A program made the translations under genes and the position numbers. The notes beneath the pieces were generated by a model, which did not search any database, was not told where the DNA came from, and was given only the letters and a program-made list of their open reading frames with translations. This document shows positions 15,224 through 23,211 of a DNA stretch of 31,090 bases, one piece after another; the first letter of the stretch is position 1, and every line of letters begins with the position of its first letter. Source of the DNA: Solirubrobacterales bacterium (GTDB lineage: Bacteria; Actinomycetota; Thermoleophilia; Solirubrobacterales; Solirubrobacteraceae); assembly GCA_019240015.1 (NCBI GenBank), contig JAFAZB010000528.1, forward strand, positions 1-31,090, written 5' to 3'.

Positions 15224-15406
15224 TCAGCGCCGCGGTCGCGCTCCGGGGTGGCTCTCAGGCGGCGGAATCGTCGCTTTGAGGCGGTGTCTGGCGGCCTCGA
15301 GCCGCTCGCTCAGCTCCCCCTGGCACTGGCTGGGCGGCGTCGGGCGCCGATGTGAGGAGCGGCGCCGCAGCCCCGAGCGCAGCGTCTCGCGCAGGCGAGC
15401 GATCAC
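15224..15406 (-). CDS. small hypothetical ORF coupled to the succinate dehydrogenase operon
   Basis: A 60-residue ORF whose GTG overlaps the stop of the cysteine-rich subunit gene by four bases (GTGA), the same coupling seen elsewhere in this window. The product starts VIARLRETLRSGLRRRSS, a basic amphipathic helix-like stretch, has a single Cys (SQCQGELSERLEAARHRL) and a Pro/Arg-rich end. I do not recognise a family. The overlap and the absence of any other use for this 180-base stretch argue that it is translated; the composition alone does not prove it. By position it could be an accessory or membrane-docking piece of the complex, but that is speculation. It may also be a chance ORF. Confidence 0.45.
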   Translation of the reverse strand: MIARLRETLRSGLRRRSSHRRPTPPSQCQGELSERLEAARHRLKATIPPPESHPGARPRR

Positions 15407-16305
15407 GCCGCGGCGCCGGCCACGACCGTCGTCGACCAGTCGATCACCGACGTCGGACGAACCACGTGCTTGCTCATCCCGAGCTCCTTCGGCGCCAGCC
15501 CGAGGGCCAGTCCGAGCAGCTGGGGCAGGTGCAGCACCGGCAGTCCCAGCTCTCTGCCCACCACCTTCGACGCCGCCGGCTGCTGCATGTCGAGGTTGAG
15601 GTGACACAGCGGGCAGGGAACCACCAGGCAATCCGCCTCGGCGTCAATCGCGTCGCCGAGGTGCCTGCCGGCCTGTGCCAGCGACGCCTGCTTGTTCATC
15701 GTGATGATCGGAAACCCGCAGCACTTGTACACGCCGGCGTAGTCGACCACGGTCCCACCGAGCGCCTCGATCACCATGTGCAGGTAGCGGTCGCGCGGAT
15801 GGCTCTCGTCGATTCCCAGGCGGTCCACCGGGCGGACGATGTAGCAGCCGTAGAAGGGGCCCACGCGCAGATCCGTCAGCGGGCGCTGGACCTTCTGCTT
15901 GAGCGCGTCGAGCCCGAGCTCCTCGACCAACAGCCACAGCAGGTTCTTGTTGGTCAGCCCCTGCTCGTAGCGCAACCCCTCTGAGGACAGGTTGGAGTTG
16001 ATCCGCTCGCGGTACTCGCTGTTGGCGTCGAGCCGCTCCTGACACTCCGACTGTGAGCCCTGGCAGGTCGAGCAGATGTTCATCATCAGCTCGCCGTCGG
16101 TCTGCTGCGCGAGCGCGAAGGTGCGCGCGTTCAACGTGTCGGCCAGCTCCTGGTTGTGCTCGGCGATCACCCCGGCCCCGCAGCACGCTGCCCGGTCGAG
16201 CTCGATCAGCTCGATGTCGAGCAGCGGTGCGACCTTGGCCATCGACCCATGTAGCTCGGGCGTGAAGCCGCGGCTGACACATCCCGGCCAGTAAGCGACC
16301 CTCAT
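15403..16305 (-). CDS. succinate dehydrogenase cysteine-rich (HdrB/SdhE-like) subunit
   Basis: A 300-residue product with two complete CCG domains, each of the form C...CCG...CxxC. The first uses Cys9, Cys41-Cys42-Gly and Cys78-x-x-Cys81. The second uses Cys154, Cys195-Cys196-Gly and Cys231-x-x-Cys234. Such domains bind a noncubane [4Fe-4S] cluster in heterodisulfide reductase HdrB and occur as the third subunit of non-classical succinate:quinone reductases (SdhABE type), replacing the haem-bearing SdhC/D anchors. No transmembrane segment is visible, so attachment would be peripheral. The ATG overlaps the stop of the iron-sulfur subunit gene (ATGA). The plus-strand label SdhE here must not be confused with the unrelated FAD-assembly factor of the same name. 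Confidence 0.9.
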   Translation of the reverse strand: MRVAYWPGCVSRGFTPELHGSMAKVAPLLDIELIELDRAACCGAGVIAEHNQELADTLNARTFALAQQTDGELMMNICSTCQGSQSECQERLDANSEYRERINSNLSSEGLRYEQGLTNKNLLWLLVEELGLDALKQKVQRPLTDLRVGPFYGCYIVRPVDRLGIDESHPRDRYLHMVIEALGGTVVDYAGVYKCCGFPIITMNKQASLAQAGRHLGDAIDAEADCLVVPCPLCHLNLDMQQPAASKVVGRELGLPVLHLPQLLGLALGLAPKELGMSKHVVRPTSVIDWSTTVVAGAAA

Positions 16306-17591
16306 GCGTCCTCGCTCTCGCTCGGGGAGTCGCCGGACTCATCCCGCTCGGACCGTTCATCGCGCTCGGATCCCTCCTCCCCGGGGCCCGGGTAGGTCGG
16401 CGACTTATCCGGGGGGCCGGTGGGAGCCTCTGGCTCGCCGCTCGGCACGGACGGTTCGGGCTGGGAGCTCTCCTCTGGTGGCTCCCGCTCGCCGGCCCCG
16501 TGCTCGCCCTCGGCGTGCTCGGGTGCGTCCTCGTACCCGGTCACGTACAGGTTCAGCTCGACCCGCTCCTCGCGGCCTTCGATCTCGTCGAAGATCCGCT
16601 TGACCTCCTTCGGCGCCTTGTGCTGGTGTAGCAGCGCCTTCGCCGGCGTTACCTTCCTTCGCGCGAGTGCGGTCAGCACAGTCGGCAGCGAGCTGACCAG
16701 CTCGGGAACCGCGTTCGGATGCAGCTTGCCGCCGTAGGAATCCGGCAACAGGTCGGCCTCGTGCAGCAGGCCGTTGCGGCGGATGTTCTTGACGAACGCG
16801 TGCTCGTGGCGATAGCCGTTGTTGCGGTCCTTGATCTCGTGATCGGAGCCGGCGATCCGGCGCAGGCGCATGATCTGGCTCATCGGGTCGACCCCCTTGG
16901 GGCACGCGTCGATGCAGTTGAAGCAGTGCGTGCAGTCATAGATCCCGTGCTCGTCCTCGGAGAGGTCCTTGAGCCGCTCGAACTGCTCGGCGTCCCGGGG
17001 GTCGCCGACGAACCGGTACGCCTTCGCGAGCGCCGCCGGTCCCACGAACAGCGGGTCGATCTCCATCGACAGGCAGTCCGACACGCAGGCCCCGCATTGG
17101 ATGCAGGCCATCGTCTGAGTTACGTCGACCATGTTGTCGTGCGGGACCACGTACTCGCGCTCGGGGACCGGCTCCTTGTTGATCAGCCAGGGGGTGACGC
17201 GACGGATCTTGGTCCAGTGGACCGCGTCCATGTCCACGATCAGATCGCGGATCACGGGCATGTTGCCCATCGGCTCGACGGTGATCAGCGTGTTGCGCTG
17301 GCCCTCCTCGGGCGGGTTCCAGCCGGTCCCGTGTCCCCGCCGGGCGGCCTCCTCGAGATGGGTGTTGCACGCCAGCCCTGGCTTGCCGTTCATCCGCACC
17401 CCGCACGAGCCGCAGATCGCCTGCTGGCAGGAGCAGCGAATCCCGAGCGAGCCGTCGCGCTCGTCGCGCACCTTGAGGATCGCGTCGAGCACCGAGCTGC
17501 GCTCGCCCAGCTCGACCTGGTGCTCGTCCCAGTACGCCGCCTCGCCCGCCTGGGGGTCGTAGCGACGAATCCTCAGTGTGTATTCAGGCAA
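16302..17591 (-). CDS. sdhB: succinate dehydrogenase/fumarate reductase iron-sulfur subunit with acidic tail
   Basis: A 429-residue product, far longer than the usual 230-260. The ferredoxin-like [2Fe-2S] domain uses Cys55, Cys60, Cys63 and Cys75 (CQQAICGSCGVRMNGKPGLAC lies within it). The C-terminal cluster domain has Cys163, Cys166, Cys169 and Cys173 and then Cys220, Cys223, Cys226 and Cys230-Pro, for the [4Fe-4S] and third clusters. After about residue 345 comes a roughly 80-residue tail made almost only of Glu, Asp, Ser, Pro and Gly, probably disordered. The start is TTG (MPEYTLRIRRYDP), with AAAGGA about 11 bases upstream, overlapping the end of sdhA. The subunit passes electrons from FAD toward quinone. 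Called as SdhB; fumarate reductase is the alternative. Confidence 0.93.
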   Translation of the reverse strand: MPEYTLRIRRYDPQAGEAAYWDEHQVELGERSSVLDAILKVRDERDGSLGIRCSCQQAICGSCGVRMNGKPGLACNTHLEEAARRGHGTGWNPPEEGQRNTLITVEPMGNMPVIRDLIVDMDAVHWTKIRRVTPWLINKEPVPEREYVVPHDNMVDVTQTMACIQCGACVSDCLSMEIDPLFVGPAALAKAYRFVGDPRDAEQFERLKDLSEDEHGIYDCTHCFNCIDACPKGVDPMSQIMRLRRIAGSDHEIKDRNNGYRHEHAFVKNIRRNGLLHEADLLPDSYGGKLHPNAVPELVSSLPTVLTALARRKVTPAKALLHQHKAPKEVKRIFDEIEGREERVELNLYVTGYEDAPEHAEGEHGAGEREPPEESSQPEPSVPSGEPEAPTGPPDKSPTYPGPGEEGSERDERSERDESGDSPSESEDA

Positions 17592-17592
17592 C

Positions 17593-19281
17593 TCAGTAAG
17601 TCCTTTCCTCGGGCTCCCAGCGAGTGATCGTGACCGGCGAGTAGCTCACCTTGGGCACGTCGGCGCCGTTGGCGGATATGTCCACGTGCTTGAGCCATTC
17701 GTCGTCGTTGCGCTCGGGGAAGTCGGTCCTGAACTGGGCTCCTCGCGACTCCTTGCGCTCCAGGGAGGCGACGACGATCGCTTCCGCCACGTCGAGCATG
17801 TACCCGAGCTCGATCGCGCCGATCACGTCCTGGTTGAACACCGAGCCGCGGTCGTCGATCGCTGCCTTCGGCGCCTCCTCCTTGAGCCGGCGGACGATCT
17901 CGTGCGCCTTCGCCAGGCCGTCGGCATCGCGGAACACCGCGCAGTACTCATTCATCGCCTCGCCGAGCTCGTCCTTGATCGCCGCGATTCGCCGTCCCCC
18001 CGGCTCCCGGCCCACGATCGCGTCGATGTTGGCCTGGGTCTCGTCCACGCGCGAGGACGGCGTCGTCGGCATCGGAATCTGGGCCGCCTGCTTGGCGGCG
18101 TGCTCTCCGGAGCGACGGCCGAAGATCAGCGTGTCGAGCAGCGAGTTGGCGCCCAGACGGTTGCCGCCGTGCACCGATACGCAAGCCACCTCGCCGGCCG
18201 CGTACAACCCCGGGATCGTGGTCAGGCCGTTGGTGTCGGTCTTGACCCCGCCCATGATGTAGTGCTGCCCGGGACGGATGTGGATCGGCTCGCGAGTGAT
18301 GTCGACCCCCGCGAAGTCCCTGCCGATGTTGACGATCTCCCGCAGTGCCTCGAGCGTCCGGCGCCGGGGCACCTTGGTGATGTCGAGCGCGACGGTGCCG
18401 TCCTCGAAGCCGCGGCCCTCGTTGATCTCGGTCTGCTCCGCGCGGGAGACGACATCGCGGGAGGCCAGCTCGAGCTTGTTCGGCGCGTACTGCTCCATGA
18501 AGCGGTCGCCTTCGGCGTTTAGCAGCCAGGCTCCCTCGCCGCGGGCGCCTTCGGTGATCAGCAGCCCGTTGCCGGCCAGCGTCGTGGGGTGGTACTGAAC
18601 CATCTCCATATCCATCAGCCTGGCGCCGATCCGGAATGCCTGGGCGATTCCATCGCCGGTCACGATCAGCCCGTTGGTGGTCGGCTTGTAGACCTGGCCG
18701 GCTCCCCCCGACGCGAGGATCACCGTCTTGGCGTTGAACACCTCGAGTTGACCGTCGCGCAGGTTGCGGCAGATTGCCCCGATGCAGCGCCCGTGGTCGT
18801 CCTGGAGCAGGTCGGTGGTGAACCATTCCTCGTAGCGGTCGACCAGCTGCCCCTGCTTCATCAGTTGCTCGTAGAGCACGTGGAGGATCGCGTGACCGGT
18901 GATGTCGGCGACGTAGTAGGTGCGGGCCGCCGAGGCGCCGCCAAATGCCCTGGTGCCGAGGTGGCCGCTCTCGTTTCGGTGGAAGGTCACCCCGGCGTGC
19001 TCGAGCCACAGGATCTCGCCCGGCGCCTCTCGACACATGATCTCGATCGCGTCCTGGTCTCCCAGGTAGTCGGATCCCTTGACGGTGTCGAACGCATGCG
19101 ACTCCCAGGTGTCCTCGGGATTGAGCGCGGCGTTGATGCCACCGGCCGCCGCGACCGAATGCGATCGCACCGGGTGGACCTTGGAGATGATCGCGACCGT
19201 CGCCCCACACTCCGCGGCGGCCAGCGCTGCACGTTGACCGGCCAGGCCTGCGCCGATGATCAGGACGTCGTGGGACGGCAC
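17593..19281 (-). CDS. sdhA: succinate dehydrogenase/fumarate reductase flavoprotein subunit
   Basis: A 562-residue product when started at GTG 19281 (VPSHDVLIIGAGLAGQRAALAAAE); the frame is open to 19302. The dinucleotide-binding GAGLAG is followed by SKVHPVRSHSVAAAGGINAAL, with the His that carries covalent FAD. Substrate and active-site motifs include VQYHPTTLAGNGLLITEGARGEGA, the HYIMGGVKTD loop and GLYAAGEVACVSVHGGNRLGANSLLD. The C-terminal part includes DRGSVFNQD and RKESRGAQFRTDFPERNDDEWLKH. It oxidises succinate to fumarate in the TCA cycle. It heads a minus-strand operon with the iron-sulfur and cysteine-rich subunits. A TAGAAT hexamer eight bases before the chosen GTG supports that start. 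No membrane-anchor gene accompanies it. Confidence 0.95.
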   Translation of the reverse strand: MPSHDVLIIGAGLAGQRAALAAAECGATVAIISKVHPVRSHSVAAAGGINAALNPEDTWESHAFDTVKGSDYLGDQDAIEIMCREAPGEILWLEHAGVTFHRNESGHLGTRAFGGASAARTYYVADITGHAILHVLYEQLMKQGQLVDRYEEWFTTDLLQDDHGRCIGAICRNLRDGQLEVFNAKTVILASGGAGQVYKPTTNGLIVTGDGIAQAFRIGARLMDMEMVQYHPTTLAGNGLLITEGARGEGAWLLNAEGDRFMEQYAPNKLELASRDVVSRAEQTEINEGRGFEDGTVALDITKVPRRRTLEALREIVNIGRDFAGVDITREPIHIRPGQHYIMGGVKTDTNGLTTIPGLYAAGEVACVSVHGGNRLGANSLLDTLIFGRRSGEHAAKQAAQIPMPTTPSSRVDETQANIDAIVGREPGGRRIAAIKDELGEAMNEYCAVFRDADGLAKAHEIVRRLKEEAPKAAIDDRGSVFNQDVIGAIELGYMLDVAEAIVVASLERKESRGAQFRTDFPERNDDEWLKHVDISANGADVPKVSYSPVTITRWEPEERTY

Positions 19282-19289
19282 GACAACCC

Positions 19290-19295
19290 ATTCTA
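19290..19295 (-). promoter_or_regulatory. -10 hexamer TAGAAT, leaderless start for the sdh operon
   Basis: On the minus strand TAGAAT (one mismatch to TATAAT) is followed by eight bases and then the GTG of sdhA. No Shine-Dalgarno sequence lies between. The -35 region is GC-rich without a match. Confidence 0.45.
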
Positions 19296-19402
19296 TGTGC
19301 AAGCCGACGGCCCCGGCGGACCGCCTGCGCGCGCGTGCGGTCGCCGTGCTGTGGGAATATGAGCGCCATCCGGTCCAGGTATCGCAGTCTCTCCTGATTC
19401 AG

Positions 19403-20284
19403 GTGCGACGCTCTATTTGCATCATCACGGCCCTCGTTCTGGTGGCGGGTTGCGGGCGCAGCTCGGGCACCAGCTCGAGGGCCGCCGGCGCCAGCGCCGG
19501 CGATGCGCCAGCTTTGGGGTGCGCCCCGACGCTGTCGGCGGCGACCCCCGCGGGCCACGGAGGGGCGGCGCCCGGCCTCGCGACGTTGATCCGCCGCTCC
19601 GGCGCTCACCGCCTGAACTCGCTCGCGTTCACCGAGCAGACCTGCGTCGCCGCGCACGCGTCCACCACGACCGCGCAGCTGTCGGCGAGCCTGCAGCTGC
19701 GCCCGAAGCTGCTCGCGAGCATCGTCGAGACGACCGGGGGGCGAGCGGTACAGGCCCGCTTGATCGGGCCCACCGAGTACGTGTACCTCCCGCAGCTGGC
19801 CTCGCAGGACGCGGGACGGCCGTGGCTCTCGATCAGCCTGGCCCGCGCGGGGGCGGCGGCCGGGATCAACCTCAGCGAGCTGCTGAGTGAGCTCTCCAGC
19901 CTCGACCCGAACCGCAACCTGCGCCTGCTGGCGGCCGTCAAGAGCTTCCAATCGCTCGGACAGGTGACGGTCGACGGCACGCCGGCATTCGAGTATCGCG
20001 GGACCTTCGACGTCGCCCGGCTGCCCACCAGCGGGCTCTCGGGTGACCTCGTCGCGCAGCTGCGGGCGAAGCTGCTGGCACTGGGCGCCTCGCGGGAGAT
20101 CGTCACCACCTATGTCACCGGCTCCGGCGAGCCGGTGCGCGTGGTCGCGTCGCTGCCGAGCACCTCGAAGGGGGAGATCGACACGGTCGAGGACGTCACC
20201 GCGATCGATCCCGTGGTGCGAGTCGACCCTCCGCCGCCCAAGCAGACGATCTCCTACCTCGAGGCGATCAGGCGCAGCGGCTGA
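19403..20284 (+). CDS. predicted lipoprotein, LppX/LolA-like fold possible
   Basis: A 293-residue product starting at GTG 19403. VRRSICIITALVLVAGCGRSS is a short lipoprotein signal with the lipobox LVAGC, so Cys17 would be lipidated after cleavage. A Ser/Ala/Gly-rich linker follows. The mature part has alternating strands (QLSASLQLRPKLLASIVETTGG, ARLIGPTEYVYLPQLAS) and QVTVDGTPAFEYRGTFDVARLP, a layout like the LppX/LprG and LolA-type lipid-binding lipoproteins of actinobacteria. That fold assignment is inference from pattern only. The end, KGEIDTVEDVTAIDPVVRVDPPP, also resembles the last strands of that family. It is divergent from sdhA and ends eight bases from a long palindrome. Earlier in-frame starts would bury the signal sequence. 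Confidence 0.7.
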   Translation: MRRSICIITALVLVAGCGRSSGTSSRAAGASAGDAPALGCAPTLSAATPAGHGGAAPGLATLIRRSGAHRLNSLAFTEQTCVAAHASTTTAQLSASLQLRPKLLASIVETTGGRAVQARLIGPTEYVYLPQLASQDAGRPWLSISLARAGAAAGINLSELLSELSSLDPNRNLRLLAAVKSFQSLGQVTVDGTPAFEYRGTFDVARLPTSGLSGDLVAQLRAKLLALGASREIVTTYVTGSGEPVRVVASLPSTSKGEIDTVEDVTAIDPVVRVDPPPPKQTISYLEAIRRSG

Positions 20285-20291
20285 GCCGACG

Positions 20292-20460
20292 CTAGATGAT
20301 TGATTTCAAATTGGTTGAGGTCGGGGCGTTCGGGGAACGAGCGGGGCGCCGCGGATGGGAGGCGACGCGTAGCGGCGCTACGCGAGCCGAGCAGCCGGGG
20401 CGGATCCGCGAAGTTATCCCGGACGCATTCGGATCGAACAATTTGGAATCAACCATCTAG
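20292..20460. repeat. 169-bp imperfect palindrome, MITE-like, flanked by CTAG
   Basis: The element reads nearly the same on both strands. Its ends are CTAGATGATTGATTTCAAAT and, on the other strand, CTAGATGGTTGATTCCAAAT; 23 of the first 27 positions agree. Further in, CGTTCGGGG and CGTCCGGGA, then CGCGGAT and ATCCGCG, pair, and the centre CGCGTAGCG-g-CGCTACGCG is a perfect hairpin. CTAG at both ends could be a target duplication. The outer arms are AT-rich, unlike the genes. It fills the gap between the convergent lipoprotein and M50 genes, and the right-hand CTAG supplies the M50 stop codon. No transposase is encoded. Transcribed, it would form one long stem and could act as a two-way terminator. 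Confidence 0.8.
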
Positions 20461-21632
20461 GCGGCCGGGGAGGCGAGCGCGGATTGAAGCGCGCGCCGGA
20501 CCTGTTCGACCGTTACCACCCCGCGCAGCACGCCCTCGGCGTCCACCGCCATCAGCGCGCCGAGTCGGCCGAGCGACTCCGAGGAGAGCACCTCGGTCAA
20601 CGGCCGATCCTCGCTCACGCGCCAGCTACCGGCGTCCTGGGCCTCGAGCACGCCGGCGACTGTCACCCAGCCCTCGCCCCGGCCTTCGGCTTCCTGGAGT
20701 CGCTCCTGGCGCGCGATCCCGACGAACCGCCCCAGCTCGTCGATCACCGGAAACCACGACCAGCGGTAGCGGCGGAAGAACTCCTCGAGCGCTTGGCCGA
20801 CCGGAGTCGACGCGGGAATCGCGACCGGTTGCGTGTCCATGATGTCGGCCACGCGGACCCCTTCGATCCGCTCGGTCAGCGCCGACTGCATCAGCGCCCC
20901 GCGTGCCGAGGAGCCGAGCAGGAAGGCCATCGCGACCAGCCACAGGCCGCCGAAGCTCCCGTACGCGAGCAGCAGCCAGATGCCGATCCCGGCGAGGATC
21001 GCGGCGAACCCTTGCCCGAGCTTCGCGGCGGCGTTGGTCCCCCGACGCCGCTCGCCGGTCACGCGCCACACGACCGCGCGAGCGATCCTGCCGCCGTCGA
21101 GCGGGAAGGCGGGGACCAGGTTGAAGATCAGCAGCAGCACGTTCATCGGCAGCAGCCAGGCGAGCGAGAGCAGCACGGGAGTGATGTGGATGTCGCTGTC
21201 GAGCGCGACGGCATGCGTGAGCCGGTGCAGGCCCACGATCGAGACGTCGATTGCGATGCACAGCGCGATCACGCACAGCGTCGCCACCGGCCCCGCCACG
21301 GCGATCTTGAACTCCTCGCCGGGGGAGCCGGCGTCGCGGCTCATCTGGGTCAGCCCGCCGAACAGGAACAGGTCGATTCGCCGCACCTCGATACCCTGGC
21401 GCCTCGCCACCAGCGCGTGGCCGAGCTCATGCACGATCAGCGACGCGAACAGCAGCAGCACGCTCACCACGGTCGTCAGGTACGCGATCCCGTCCGAGCT
21501 GTGCAGCGTGCTCCGAAACGGCCCTGACAGCATGAAGATCAGCAGGAACAGGATCAGGAACCAGCTGGCGTCGACTCCGATCCGGATTCCGAACACGTCC
21601 ATCAGCTTGATCGAGCCGGATCGACGCAACAT
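20457..21632 (-). CDS. site-2 protease family (M50) membrane metalloprotease with CBS domains
   Basis: A 391-residue product. Hydrophobic segments occur near 24-38, 50-66, 108-132, 152-176 and 205-238. The zinc motif HELGH is at 68-72 inside the second segment, and the third ligand lies in NLVPAFPLDGG at 171-181. Two CBS domains follow, about 247-305 (VADIMDTQPVAIPASTPVGQ, WFPVIDELGRFVGIA) and 318-375 (EDRPLTEVLSS, LGALMAVDAEGVLRGVV), which sense nucleotides in related enzymes. This layout matches Rip3-like intramembrane proteases that cleave membrane-bound anti-sigma or regulatory proteins; the target here is unknown. The start is either the annotated one or Met11 at 21602. It is divergent from the M32 gene by six bases and ends inside the palindromic element. 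Confidence 0.93.
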   Translation of the reverse strand: MLRRSGSIKLMDVFGIRIGVDASWFLILFLLIFMLSGPFRSTLHSSDGIAYLTTVVSVLLLFASLIVHELGHALVARRQGIEVRRIDLFLFGGLTQMSRDAGSPGEEFKIAVAGPVATLCVIALCIAIDVSIVGLHRLTHAVALDSDIHITPVLLSLAWLLPMNVLLLIFNLVPAFPLDGGRIARAVVWRVTGERRRGTNAAAKLGQGFAAILAGIGIWLLLAYGSFGGLWLVAMAFLLGSSARGALMQSALTERIEGVRVADIMDTQPVAIPASTPVGQALEEFFRRYRWSWFPVIDELGRFVGIARQERLQEAEGRGEGWVTVAGVLEAQDAGSWRVSEDRPLTEVLSSESLGRLGALMAVDAEGVLRGVVTVEQVRRALQSALASPAA

Positions 21633-21638
21633 CCGACA

Positions 21639-23180
21639 ATGGTCGCACAGGCCACTCCAGTGAACGCGGCGATCGGCGCACTACGGCAGCACCTCGAGCC
21701 GCTCGCCGACCTGCGCCACGTGAGCCATCTGCTGGTGTGGGATCGCGAGACCCGGATGCCCGCCCGCGGGTCGGCGTCGCGCGCCGAGTCGCTGGCGACG
21801 ATCGAGCGGATCGCCCACGAGCGATTTGCCTCGCAGGACACCGGTCGCCTGGTGGAGGCTGCGGCCGCCGGGCTCGACGGGGCGCCGCCCGACTCCGACG
21901 ACGCGTCCCTCGTTCGCGTACTGCGGCGCAGATGGGAAAAAGCCCGGCGGGTCCCCGGCGAGCTGGCCGCCGAGCTCGCGCGGGCGGCCTCGCTCGGAGA
22001 GCGGGCGTGGGTCACGGCCAGGGCGGAGTCGAGCTTCGCCTCGTTCGCTCCGTACCTGGAGCGCAACGTGGAGCTTGCTCGCCGCTACGTGGATTGCCAC
22101 CGCGGCGTGGAGCGCTTTCGGTGCGCCTACGACGTGCTGCTTGACGACTACGAGCCGGAGCTGCAGACCGAGGCCGTGTCGGCGTTGTTCGAGCAGCTCA
22201 AGTCGAGGCTGGTGCCGCTGATCGCGACGCTGCTGCAGCGCCGCGACGAGGTCTCCGACGCGTGCTTGCACGGCAGCTTCCCGATCGCCGGGCAACGACG
22301 CCTGGTCGCCGAGGTGGTCGGCCGGATGGGCTTTCAGGCCGATGGCTGGCGGCTCGATGAGGCGGTGCATCCAATGGCGGTGGGGCTCGGTGCGGGCGAC
22401 GTGCGAATCTCGACTCGGTGGGACGAGTCGTTCCTGCCAAGCGGCCTGTATGCCGCCATGCACGAGTGTGGTCACGGCCTGTACGAGGAGGGGGTCGATC
22501 GCGCGCTCCAGCGCACGCCGCTGGAGCACGCGGAGTCACTCGGTCTGCACGAGTCCCAGAGCCGGCTGTGGGAGAACATGGTGGGGCGGGGCCGCGCATT
22601 CTGCGAGTACCTCGCGCCGCGGGCGGCCGAGCTGTTCGGCGAGCGCTCCGGGCTGGAGCCCGAGGCCCTGTACCGGGCGCTCAACCGGGTCAGCCCATCG
22701 TTGATCCGGGTCGAGGCCGACGAGGCCACCTATGGACTGCACGTGGTGCTGCGCTTCGAGCTCGAGCAGCAGCTGATCGAAGGAACGATCGCCGTCGGTG
22801 AGCTGCCGGAGGCTTGGAACGACCGGGTGCAGCGTTACCTGGGACTCGAGGTTCCGGATGACGCGCGTGGGGTGCTCCAGGACCCCCACTGGGCAGCGGG
22901 GATGTTCGGCTACTTTCCCACCTATGCGCTCGGCAACATGATCGCCGCGCAGCTGTGGGAGCAGGCGCATGCCGAGCTGGCCGGGCTCGAATCGCAGCTG
23001 TCCGCGGGGGAGCTGACGGCGCTGCGGGAATGGTTGCGGGCGCGGGTGCACCGCCACGGTGCCAAGTTCACCGCCGCCCAGCTACTCGCGCGAGTGGTCG
23101 GTGCGCCGATTTCGGTGCTCCCGTTCGTCGAGTACCTCGAGCGCAAGCTCGGCGAGATCTACGGGCCCGTGCGCGTATAG
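21639..23180 (+). CDS. M32 family carboxypeptidase (Taq type)
   Basis: A 513-residue product, the usual family length. The zinc motif is HECGHG at 275-280 (YAAMHECGHGLYEEG), preceded by HPMAVGLGAGDVRIST at 244-259, where the family has HPF. HESQSRLWENMVGRG at 304-318 supplies the downstream Glu ligand, and the later region has RVEADEATYGLHVVLRFELEQQLI and the strongly conserved GYFPTYALGNMIAAQ. Early motifs LLVWDRETRMPARGSASRAES are also typical. M32 enzymes remove C-terminal residues with broad specificity, mostly in the cytoplasm; no signal peptide is seen here. The start could be ATG 21639 or GTG 21660; the first lies only six bases from the divergent M50 start. It ends 31 bases before icd. 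Confidence 0.96.
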   Translation: MVAQATPVNAAIGALRQHLEPLADLRHVSHLLVWDRETRMPARGSASRAESLATIERIAHERFASQDTGRLVEAAAAGLDGAPPDSDDASLVRVLRRRWEKARRVPGELAAELARAASLGERAWVTARAESSFASFAPYLERNVELARRYVDCHRGVERFRCAYDVLLDDYEPELQTEAVSALFEQLKSRLVPLIATLLQRRDEVSDACLHGSFPIAGQRRLVAEVVGRMGFQADGWRLDEAVHPMAVGLGAGDVRISTRWDESFLPSGLYAAMHECGHGLYEEGVDRALQRTPLEHAESLGLHESQSRLWENMVGRGRAFCEYLAPRAAELFGERSGLEPEALYRALNRVSPSLIRVEADEATYGLHVVLRFELEQQLIEGTIAVGELPEAWNDRVQRYLGLEVPDDARGVLQDPHWAAGMFGYFPTYALGNMIAAQLWEQAHAELAGLESQLSAGELTALREWLRARVHRHGAKFTAAQLLARVVGAPISVLPFVEYLERKLGEIYGPVRV

Positions 23181-23204
23181 CATCGCGGGGTAACCGCGAA
23201 AGGA
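23178..23204 (+). promoter_or_regulatory. -10 hexamer TAGCAT and Shine-Dalgarno AAAGGA before icd
   Basis: TAGCAT at 23178-23183 overlaps the end of the M32 gene, and AAAGGA at 23199-23204 lies seven bases before the ATG. Unlike many genes here, icd therefore has a short leader with a normal ribosome-binding site. Promoter activity is inferred. Confidence 0.4.
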
Positions 23205-23211
23205 ACCCTAG

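Noticed and set aside
17948..19951. 667-codon minus-strand frame across sdhA and the lipoprotein region
   Set aside because: It is an off-frame shadow of sdhA with Arg/Pro-rich sequence and no domain.
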